64,000 nucleotides of DNA from Mesostigma viride (lineage: Eukaryota; Streptophyta; Mesostigmatophyceae; Mesostigmatales; Mesostigmataceae): the NCBI GenBank assembly GCA_009746045.1, contig RPFO01000615.1:1-64000 (forward strand), written 5' to 3'. The notes beneath the pieces are model-generated. The model saw only the letters and a list, made by a program, of their open reading frames with translations. It had not been told where the DNA came from and did no database searches. Positions within the stretch are counted from its first letter, which is position 1; each line of letters begins with the position of its first letter. This document shows, piece by piece, positions 54,777 through 64,000 of the stretch. A program made the translations under genes and the position numbers.

Positions 54777-57700
54777 TCATGGCTGGACCGGCTCAAAGTC
54801 GAGGATGTCAGGCGTGGCGGGCAGCGCGGGCGCCAGCGAGATGCGCTTGAGCGGCACGGGCGACTCCTGCCCCTTCTGCATGCTCACGCCCTGCTCGTTG
54901 GTGAGCGTCACCTGGTTCACGCTCATTGCCTGGTCGAATGCGTTCTTGACCAGCATGATGGTCTGCACGGCGTTGGTGGCGCGCTTGACATCCAAGTACA
55001 CGCGCAAGCATTAGTGGTTGATCCGCGTGCCGACACCGTGTCCAGTCCATGGAGGGGCAGGCAGCGCGCATGCTACAACATGCCATGAAAAAATTCTGAG
55101 ACGATAGCTGTTTCTGCGATGTGAGCTTCGGGAAACGTTGGCAGTGATAAGCGTGAGAGGCATAGTGCGAACCACATAGTGCGCACCATGACATTGCAGG
55201 CGACGCATGAAAATGCCTCGGCCATGCAACTTAACACTTCCTAAGCGATATTGAGGTGCCTTGCCGGTGTCTGATAAACTACAAGGCCAGCAGGCAACAA
55301 AGGGGCGCCCAAAGTACACATGGGGGGGGAATCCAACCAAATGCGGCCATGGGAACCAACCCACTGACCATGCACGCGGCACTTTCCAAACAGATTATGC
55401 CCATGCGTGCACACAACCTGATTATGCTCAGGTGCACAGCACGCCTCGGCACGTGCTTGTGTGCCCTGTACCTTTTCTCTATAACGTTACGTGACGTACA
55501 ACAAGTAACACGTATAGTCATTGAGCACTTATATGCCCACACCAATTAGCAACCCCACGGCATGCCCTCCTATTGTCACGTTTCCCAGAAAGCAGGCGAG
55601 CTGAAGCACGTACTCCGTGAAGTGCTTGGAGGCTGGCAACCGCGCACCAGCCAAAGCAAGATACTGTTGTGTCAACTACATCCCACAGATTGGGTGTGCG
55701 CTCGCGCGAGTATCGACTCGTGTATGACCCACCTTGGCGATGAAGACGCGGAAACCCGACACCTGTCCCAGCAACAGGCACAGGTCGTCGAACACCTCCG
55801 TCTCGTGATTGTCGTACGCCTGGGAGGGACACACAAGGGGCCCAGGATCCAGGGCAGATTCACAAGGGCGATCGCCCAATAACAAGGCCCAATAAAAATT
55901 AATGCATGCACAGGGGCGAGGGGCACTTTGGTGAGTTGTGTTCATGGGCCTCGGCATGCACCCCTTCTTGCTGTGCAATGTGCATCAAACAGGGATGAAA
56001 GGTGCCTGCTTAAAAGATGGTACCCCGCGACTCTCCCCGGAGGCGCGAGAATGAAACAATGAATTCACGGCATGGCGCCGACATGCTGCATCACGCTGCA
56101 AGATGCTTTGGAGACTGGGACGTTGGCCCCGATGCTGTGGGAGGCGCGTTTGCCCCCATGCCCTATTTCCTAGGTAATGTGCGGTGGGAGGTATTTGAAC
56201 CCCTGGCAATCCCTTCTTGGTCCATGCCCACAACTGGCGCTCCCAATCCCCCTCAACTGCGCAGAAAATTCCCCATGTTACCAACAATCAGTTATGCAAG
56301 CAGGAAGAAATGCGCGAGCGCCCAAGCCCCGTACGGGAGTGGATGGGGGGCGGATGACCGATCACAGGAGACTGGCCATAGCGATGGGCAGGTATACTGA
56401 GCTGCCCTCCCTTCACGTGACTTTCGCATCAAAAGCTGTGGTCACATGACGCATGTTGTGCCGCAAGGTTCCAGCCACCCCTCAAAACCCAATCACATGT
56501 TACAATGCTTGCATTGAACTTAAGCTGGCACTCACCTCCTTGGCACGAGTGAAGTCCCCCTGTGCCTTGCCGTGCACCTGCAAGGTGGGCAAATGGCACG
56601 TGACGGCGGGAAAGGATGGAGGAGGATGGTGCCATAGGATGGAGGAGGATGGTGGGTAAGAACTCGGCATGCAGGAACCCATCGACGCATCTTTCGCCTC
56701 GGCTTGAAACAAACCTAATGGTAGTCTTGGCCCGTTTCCTCTCCCTCCCTCTCCTTCTTGTTCCATCCCACCCGCCCTATCTCATAACCCATCCATCACC
56801 GAGATGGCGTTGCCCCCCTCCGCCTTCCTCCCCACGCACCCTCTCTCATGGCCCGCTTTCTCAAGTTGGTGGCCTTCATGCATGGCTCAACACCCATACC
56901 TTGATGGCTTTGACCCGCGTCTTCTCCCCCCCCCAAAAAAAAAAAAAAACTGCACCCCGCCCCACTCCCTCATAACCCAAGAGACCGCCGATATCACAAA
57001 AGTGCAGCCTAACCTTGATGGCCTTGTCGAGCTGCTTCTCCTTTTTCCTTGATGGCCTTGGCGAGCGTCTTCTTTACCTTGATGGTCATGGAGATCTTCT
57101 TCTTCTTCTTTTACCTTGATGGCCTTGGCGAGCTTCTTCTCCTTGCGGCGCGACGCCTCCCCCTGGAACTTCGTGCGCGCCTTCTCCATCGCCATCATCG
57201 CCTTGCCCAGCTTGCGGCGCTTGTCGTCCAGCAGCAGCCGCAGCTCTTCCTGCTTCTTGATGCGCTCCTGAGCACGCAGCGTGGCCGGCGGCAGTAGGCG
57301 TGGGTGGGGGGTTGGTGTCCAGGGGAGGGCAAGAGGGCAACGCACCATGTCATCATGAGGCCAGTGGTGTCATTAAAAAAGTATGTAAGGACAGCTGCGC
57401 TACCAAGCAGAATTCCTTGAAGTTGAGTGCCAGTAACAAAGGTGGGCCAACTGTAAACTGAAAACCACGGCCTATCCATGGACTAATCGCACCGTACCCA
57501 TGGGCCATGAGAGATGCGTGTCTGTGAAACACGCCCGTGCTATACCGACTTCCGCACGCACCGGCGTGAAGCCAAGCACGTTCCAATGCTAGCGCACGCA
57601 CCAGCGAGCTGTCAACGCGGAACTGCCACTGGTGGAAGGGCGCGAGGATCTCCTTGTGGACCGTGTTGATCTGACGGCGTGGGCGAGGAAAGATGGCAAC

Positions 57701-60700
57701 CACAGGAAACAAGAGAGAGGAACAATCGATTAACACACGGTCGCAGGCCAAAGGGTGAAAGATAGGTCAAGGGTCTAGGACAGCTAAATGAGCCGCAGGG
57801 GATTGAGATCAAAGGAAAGGAATAGGCCGTACCTTTCTTCAAGACGAGCCCAGGATGCCATCGAAGATGGCATGGAAAAGCAGCCACGGGCAACACAGTT
57901 CCATGCGTTGAGGTGTGGCATGCAAGGTTCTTGGTAGCATGAACAAAGAAATGGGAAAACTGCCACGAGCCCCATCACAGAGCAGATGCCCCCTCCCCTG
58001 ATTCTATATAATAGAGGTGCTTCCATCCGGCTCCTATCATAGTGTATTCTCGCGTACGCAACGGCCCCAATTCCACAAATATGTTTACGCACATCAATAA
58101 TATACCCCCCATCCAGCCCATCTCACCATCTTATTTGCGCACGTCCTATCATGATGTCATACTTAATCCCCTACACCATCCTGCACCCCCTACGCAACGG
58201 ACCACAATTGCACGGATGATTTGCGCATGCCGCAAACCTTCCCCTCACGCAAGTAGACATTGTCGAAATTCCCTGCACCAACATGTCCTGGCGAGCCTCG
58301 ACAGCCAGTCCCTGCACCACAACTATACGGCATCCCCATCCACCAAATCCACAATCCAAAAGTCTGTAACATAATATAATCACGAGCCACTATCCACACC
58401 CCTCACGAGCCACTATCCACACCCCTCACCGTGTCCTTGCGGATCTCCTTCATCGCGCTGAGCAGCTCCGCGTCGCCACGGTAGTGCACGGTCGCCAGCA
58501 CCGCGCTGTCCACGTCCGCAAAGTCCTCGTCCTCCGCGTCCTCGTCGTACATCTCACCGGTGCCTGGGCCGCTCTGTGGGACAGAGGGAATAGATCGGAC
58601 AAGGGTGGATGGATTGAGGGGGCAGGCAACAAGGGAGTACGGGGAGTATGTGAGGGACGCCGTCCGGGTGCCACTCTGGGGGCTAGGTTGCGTACGCGCC
58701 GGAGGGTGGATGAAAGGGCAGGAAAAGGGAAACGTGGAGGAACCTGTCCTGGGGAGGCTGTAGGAATATATGCAAGCACAGGGCCGGTCTAGATCGAGCA
58801 TAGGGCCGGTCTAGATCGAGCACAGGGCCGGTCTATTACAGGCACAGCGTACATCTGGATACTAGGCACAGAGCCGGGTTGGTGGTATCAAACACGTGCA
58901 GCACGGTTGGGGCGGTTGGGTGAGGATCCTCAAAAGGGCATGGTTGATAAGCCTTAAGGCTGGCACCGACCCCCTCCATCCCCTTTTGCCAACAAAGGCG
59001 ATCTCATCCCTCGACCCACCCCTCAACAGCACGGTGCATATTGTCCCCACCTGCGCCCCTCTTGCTTCCCCCGCATGCGCCCTGTGCAACCCCCTGCTTT
59101 CCCCCAAACACATCCTTGGCTGAACACACACAACTACACCCACGCGCACGGCATTCCTCTACCTGCTGCATGCAGTGCGCAGCTATACCCCCCCACATCC
59201 CTGTCCTGTGCCATGCTGCACAGTGCACACACAGAGCTACCCCCCACGCACCCACCCACCCGCCTGCGGCAGGCGGCCCAGAAAGACATGCTCCCTCACC
59301 GGCATGCAGCCCACACCTAGTGGCACCCACGAACCTGCGGCATGCTGCTGCTCGACGCAGGCAGCGGCAGGTTGTCCCCCGCGGGCGTCTCGCGCCCCTC
59401 CTCGGCCGCCGTGTCATGCAGCTTGATGGTCGTGGGCCCAAACACAGGCTCCTGCGTCTGCACGATCTTGCCGTCCACGCGGTGGGGGATGCGGTAGCCC
59501 ACCGCCTTGCCCGTCACCTCCAGGAACTCTGGCACGCCGCACACAGCGGTGGGGTGCCATGGAGTACGTCATATGGCGGTTTGATGTTTGGTGGCACGCG
59601 GCACACAGTGGTGTGATGGCACATGGCATTTAGCGGCTCGATGGTGGTGGGATCGGCAGTAGGGTAATTGTAGGATGGCAGTACAATGGCAGTAGCGCGG
59701 TGGTAGGATGGTAGGAGGGGAGACACACAGGCAGAATGCACGTCCCCAATCGTGCAGGGAAAAGGGAAGGAACCATCAACAGGCGTTAGTCGCAAAAAAC
59801 ATTGGCAGGTGCCTTGCTAACTTGCAGGGAGCTGCGTGGTCAGGCCACGCATTTGTGAGAGCAGGCAGCATAAACTCCTCATTTTCACATAAACTTCTTG
59901 TTGCAGTATATATTCCCCTCTTTACAAGGAGAGCAAATGGATGGTCGTGCGAATGGCATGCCATAGATAAAAACGGCGTTGCCATGCAGGATGGGATACG
60001 AGACGCCAGCTTAATGGGCGGGTGCTTGGTGGGCCAAACGCACCGCTGCATCAGGGCCAATTTATACACAAAATGGGTGCAATGTCGAGATAAACGCGCA
60101 TATGACGCCCTTTTTCCATGTCATGCAGTATAAACCCTGGCGATTGTGCCATGGAAAAGCGTCCGATCCTGCCACGCAGCAGACCCCCCAGCGCAACCCC
60201 TTCCCCTCGCAGGGCGGCCCCAGTTACAAGGGGCAGAGGCGCGGCGGCAAGTCTCCAACAAGTGCATAACGATATCACAGGCACAGAGCCACGGGAGAGA
60301 CATGGGAGGAGAGAAGGGGAAAATGGGGCAGCCAATGGCGATGAGCAAATCAAAATTGTGAAATGGTGTGGCTGGGGACAGTAACAAGGTTGATCTAATG
60401 CTATGGTTCCTGCATCCTGGTGACTTCCCCGTCTAATTCCTGACCTCTCCTGCCGAAACGAAAGGCGACAAACAAAATGCACGCAGTCCGCAGGAGTAAG
60501 CATAGAACGACCCAACATCTTGGCTATAATTATTTTAGAGGGCATGAAAACAAATAAGGCTTTAGGCACCCTCCAAGCGGTGAGGAAGACGCAAACAAGG
60601 CAGGCAGGAAGCAAAGATTATTGTGGATCAACGTCAGGTCGAGTAAACATCAAACAACGTTGCCCCTGCCAGTTTTTTTTCTTCCTTCACGGTTCTGAGG

Positions 60701-61684
60701 TGAGACCACAGGAGGAGAGCAGAGCAAACCTGCACTCCTGCACAGAATCAGCTGCCACATTTGCACCCATGCCCATCACGGGATGTCCAGCATCGGGTAA
60801 ACTTAGGGAAAATACCATGAGATCATAGGAAGACCCTCATATTCATTTGCTCTTCAGCGCAGCGCATGGAGCCCGCCGCACACTCGGCAGAAGCAGAGGC
60901 ATGATAGCGGACACAGGTGTACGACACACATGTTGATCATCACAGGAGGTGTAGGAGGCATGGCCAGGCGCAGATAGAATGGACTCGCGCCACCAACAAA
61001 CCTCCGCTGTCGGTGGTCAGGCGCTTGATCGCTGCTTCAAGGGACCTGCCCACGTCAATCGAGATGGTCTTCAGCTCATTGTGCAGCCGCCACGTGCGGG
61101 TCCCGACCATGGGGGTCGGGACAAATTGGTGGTCTCGATCCAAGAATTTTTGTCGGATCTGAATATTAGTTGTTGTTGGGAGAGAAACAAAGGGATTGTG
61201 GAAAATGCACGCGATGTTTAGATACTACCCGTGTCCTCGAAAATTACCTTCTCAACAAAGTAAGAAAAGAGATGATAATCTCGCGGTGCACCCGTAGGGC
61301 TACCGCACATGATTAATCGGGTGGCCAGCTGTCGTGATTAAGTGCAATAGGGTTAAGGAATGTAAGCGACGTAAGGAATCCGGGTACCATCAACCATAGC
61401 ACACCATCGTAGGAAACAAAAACCTTCTTTCCCGGTTTTAATTATCATTCTCCACACCGTTAACAACTAAGGGTCAAGGAAGCGTTGCTATAGCTGTAAA
61501 GTTTGCTGGTTGTCGGTTCTTCGCCGAGCCACCCCACAATCACTTCAATAACCGCTGCATTATCAGAATCACCGGTTTCTATGGTCTCTTGTCAGACGAA
61601 AGGCCCCACTTCTGCTCGTGGCATTACCTTTTCCGTCCACACATCTTTCTCCTTGGTTACTGTTTCCATCTTCGTGGAAGCCAT
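54777..61684 (-). CDS. BAR-like membrane-shaping protein, nine exons
   Basis: Exons: 61684-61628, 61158-61002, 59528-59335, 58573-58430, 57670-57602, 57267-57115, 56577-56536, 55819-55733, 54983-54777. Together 1,110 nt, 369 aa, no internal stop, all GT-AG, seven of eight introns in phase 0. N-terminus MASTKMETVTKEKDVWTEK, then a helix (IRQKFLDRD, WRLHNELKTISIDVGRSLEA). Residues about 72-165 look disordered and acidic (EMYDEDAEDEDFADVDS). Long charged helices follow (INTVHKEILAPFHQWQ, LDDKRRKLGKAMMAMEKART, GDFTRAKEAYDNHETEVFDD, VQTIMLVKNAFDQAM) and a Pro-rich tail ending FEPVQP. The order of a short first helix, a KRRKL...K-rich second helix and a third helix starting after a KA..F..A.E linker is that of BAR domains, which bend membranes in endocytosis. 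The family call rests on pattern only; the large insert is unusual. Confidence 0.8.
57010..57132 (-). repeat. Repeated exon end in the BAR-like gene
   Basis: The end of exon 6 on the minus strand (CTCGCCAAGGCCATCAAG followed by GTAAAA) is copied downstream about every 33-36 bp: ATGACCATCAAGGTAAAG, CTCGCCAAGGCCATCAAGGA and CTCGACAAGGCCATCAAGGT. A further remnant is near 56900. Each copy offers a possible alternative donor or a Lys-rich in-frame extension of the coiled helix. Confidence 0.75.
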
Positions 61685-62686
61685 TTTCGTCTGTGCTAGG
61701 CAGATTGCTCACGTGCGTGTGTAAAGCCGCCTCTGTTTGCTGCAATGGCGTCGCGAGCGGCCACCTACGTGTGGGGAAGACCAAGGTAGTCCTGTGCTGG
61801 AATACAGTGTTTCGCGGCACTCCTGTGCAGGACCGGTGTTTTATTGCCTGTGGCCATCTCCTGTCCCGTTGCTTCCTTTCCACCGGATTGGCCGCCTGCA
61901 GCAACACCCCGCATCGCCCATTTGGGCTCCCTCATTACCACGTCATTCGGCGCCATGGCACATCAGTGAAATCGTGCGGAGCGCCATATCCCCAGCAGAG
62001 TGCTGCTCGCGCATTGGGCCCTGAACAACCTGGGTGATGGCAGACGGCGTTGCAGCACGCACGACACGATGGCAAAACAAAAAACATTACAGTTGTGCTC
62101 AGCACTTGTGCCGGGTCCTTAGGCTGCCTGATGCAACGGCGCACGAGCCTGCCGCAGCGACGCTACTTAGTACTTAATCACAACAACTTTAAACGAGTCC
62201 GCCGTCCGCCTACAAATCAGCAGTGTTGACAAGTGTCCGCCTTAGCTAAGCATATTTAACATTGTGACTCCAGGGCTGCTCCAGGTGGCAAGTGGAGACT
62301 GGGGGCGTACTTAACAACTGTGTATGCGGACAGCGGAGCGCAGAAGCCCCGCCAACCTAGAACTAGTACATACTGGCACACGGGCGTCCTGTCTGTCCAG
62401 GTCATCTCTCTGCTCGAGAGAACGCGGTCCGCCGGTCTGCCACTCGAACTGAATTTCATGTCGCTATGCTATGGCGACATGAAATTTCCGGCGACATAAG
62501 GGCATACGCCACATCATGAGCACATATTCCTCCCAACAAAAAATTTGAGTTTTTGGCTTCCCAGGTAAAAGTAGTTGCATTTCAGTTCATGTAAGATTTG
62601 CTGCGATATTGAACTACGCACGATTGGATAATGCACATTTAACGAAGTCAAGGGGATTTGTGCGACATAATCGCTGAGAAACAAGA
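61685..62686. promoter_or_regulatory. Bidirectional intergenic region between the BAR-like gene and the TMEM18 homologue
   Basis: Start codons at 61684 (minus) and 62687 (plus) diverge across 1.0 kb. It contains a strong hairpin (62452-62486). No other gene is convincing; ORFs at 61618-62037 overlap exon 1 of the BAR-like gene on the opposite strand. Confidence 0.6.
62452..62486. other. Perfect 13-bp inverted repeat (hairpin)
   Basis: AATTTCATGTCGC, loop TATGCTATG, GCGACATGAAATT. It lies about 200 bp upstream of the TMEM18 start. It could be a protein-binding palindrome, a foldback remnant or a structure in a 5' UTR. Confidence 0.8.
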
Positions 62687-63447
62687 ATGGAGGAAATCCC
62701 AAGCACACTTGAGGGATTTGGGGACGAAATTCATTCAATTATCCGAGATGTGACACAGCAAATACGTGCGAAGTTTGCGGAGGCAAGCGAATTTAGCATT
62801 GTCGAGTCCTTTCAGGCATTCGCCGCAGCAATTAATTGGACGGTAAGCATAGAATAGCATTCAATATTTGTGGTCTGTGACACAATTCCCAGATGTTTAG
62901 CATGCGATTCAGTCGACATGCTGTCGGTGGCAGCACTCGCAGGAAGTCATGATGATGTGCCCAGTTTCTGATTGTTTGGCATTATAGTAACTGCCCCCTC
63001 CAGCTTGCTTGAGGGACACTCCGTTTGTCGTTTTCACGCCCGCCTTCTCTGGGCCCGTCCACCTGTGCTATGGGTTGTCAGCGGCAATACATGCCAGTGT
63101 TCTTATTGCGGTCGAGATTAATCTGGCTAGCGGCAAAACGCCTGTGATTCCGGCGCTGCATGCGAATTTCCTGCACCGTGCTAGTGGGAAAGAGTCGTTG
63201 GGAGGCCCGATGGCAGCCTGGCTTCTACGCACAAGAGCCGTAAAGTGGTACCCTACAGGGTCATGTTGTTAGATGAACCTTCCAATGTCGGCCCCCATCA
63301 TCGCCCCTCCATCCCCCCTCCCCCCCCCCTCGTCCCTGCAGGAGCCCTGGCTGCAGGCGCTTCTGTGCGCACACGTGCTGCTCTTCGTCACTGTGATCGC
63401 GACCCGCCGGAACAGCAACGCTCAGAGCTCGCTCTTCTTCTTCCTAT
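62687..63447 (+). CDS. TMEM18: TMEM18 homologue, first two exons (partial)
   Basis: Exon 1, 62687-62842 (52 codons, phase 0, donor GTAAGC), begins MEEIPSTLEGFGDEIHSIIR and ends FQAFAAAINWT. Exon 2, 63342-63447, begins EPWLQALLCAHVLLFVTVIA and gives RRNSNAQSSLFFFL, then probable donor GTACGC in phase 1. W(T/S)EPWL followed by a hydrophobic helix and an H..L motif is the hallmark of the first membrane span of TMEM18, a three-span nuclear-envelope protein. Vertebrate TMEM18 continues with an EYINE...W segment; no exon for it is visible before the microsatellite, so the rest lies beyond 64000. The intron (62843-63341) contains an 87-aa ORF that I regard as chance. Confidence 0.78.
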
Positions 63448-63784
63448 GTACGCACTTGGGTGGGGTAATGCTTGGTGCGCGGTCGCGCAAAGCACTTGTT
63501 GCAGTCGCTCCTCTTCTTCCCGTGGCAGGTGTAAGGGCGGGCTGATGCATACTATGCTGTGGCACCGGTCTCCTTTTTCCGTGCCTTAGCTTTTTTTCTG
63601 TAAGCATATTGGCGGGGTACATTACTCATACAATACGCGGTAGCTCAGGTCCATCCCTACTGGTGCTTTCTTTCCTCTTCTGGACTCATCTGTAAAGAGC
63701 TGCTACTGGCACATGCCTATTCATTTGCTGCGACGGCTGTCTGCAAATGGTTTTTGCTCGGGCATCGTGCTTATGTCTTTATGC

Positions 63785-64000
63785 TACCCCACCCGCCCGC
63801 CCACCCACCCACCCACCCACCCACTCGCCCGCCCACCCACCCACCCACCCACCCACCCACCCACCCACCCGCCGCCCGCCCGCCCGCCCGCCGCCCGCCC
63901 GCCCGCCCGCCCGCCCGCCCGCCCGCCCGCCCGCCCGCCCGCCCGCCCGCCCGCCCGCCCGCCCGCCGCCCGCCCGCCCGCCGCCCGCCCGCCCGCCGCC
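63785..64000. repeat. CCCACC / CCCGCC microsatellite at the window end
   Basis: (CCCA)n passes into (CCCG)n with CCGCCC interruptions and continues past the window edge. It has the same composition and order, on the opposite strand, as the array at 21658-21853. It probably lies in a TMEM18 intron. Confidence 0.95.

Noticed and set aside
63009-63272. 87-aa ORF as a gene
   Set aside because: It lies wholly in the intron between the two TMEM18 exons; no family resemblance and no splice support.

Overview
This is nuclear DNA of a eukaryote in the green lineage (Viridiplantae), most likely a repeat-rich green alga. I infer this from GT-AG introns, a kinesin-like calmodulin-binding protein (KCBP, a green-lineage kinesin-14), a relic of plastid rpoB, and a glycine-rich protein resembling plant AS8-like proteins. 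The species cannot be fixed from the sequence. 

Left third (1-20.1 kb), accessory and repeat-rich. A 206-bp satellite (1-1.92 kb) leads into a same-strand row of small genes (1.96-7.02 kb): a MYND-finger protein, two proteins with paired Cys/His zinc-binding motifs, a related single-motif protein, and two unrecognised proteins. Their intergenic regions carry a 14-bp perfect palindrome, CCAACGGCCGTTGG. The same palindrome sits in the satellite and in two 45-46 bp minisatellite arrays. Next come a decayed plastid rpoB insert (7.24-7.78 kb), an 80-bp tandem array, and what looks like one long unrecognised gene (8.9-18.3 kb). Its predicted introns hold a 3.3-kb TTGTCC hexamer array and both palindrome minisatellites. 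Several genes here are broken exactly at G runs, which suggests assembly indels rather than real decay. A broken LINE ORF1 follows at 18.8-20.1 kb. 

Middle (21.2-36.1 kb), conserved host genes. KCBP lies on the minus strand (21176-33760) in 23 exons that sum to an uninterrupted 1,212-aa reading frame: MyTH4, FERM, coiled coil, C-terminal kinesin motor, calmodulin-binding helix. Head to head with it, about 1.1 kb away, is a three-exon gene for a 156-aa glycine-rich, probably membrane-embedded protein. 

Right-centre (36-54.7 kb) is a transposon graveyard: a foldback element with a second one nested inside (39.0-39.6 kb), three LINE ORF1 pieces, a PHD-finger terminal exon (43.2-43.6 kb), and a 4.8-kb CACTA-like DNA transposon (44722-49537) with 35-bp perfect terminal inverted repeats, ATA target duplication, GGGTAAA-rich subterminal arrays and a nested insertion. 

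Right end (54.8-64 kb). A nine-exon minus-strand gene encodes a 369-aa protein with BAR-like helices. It is divergent from the first two exons of a TMEM18 homologue, which runs off the window into a CCCACC/CCCGCC microsatellite. The conserved genes look like ordinary cytoskeletal and membrane functions. The unusual biology, if any, is the palindrome-associated gene cluster on the left.
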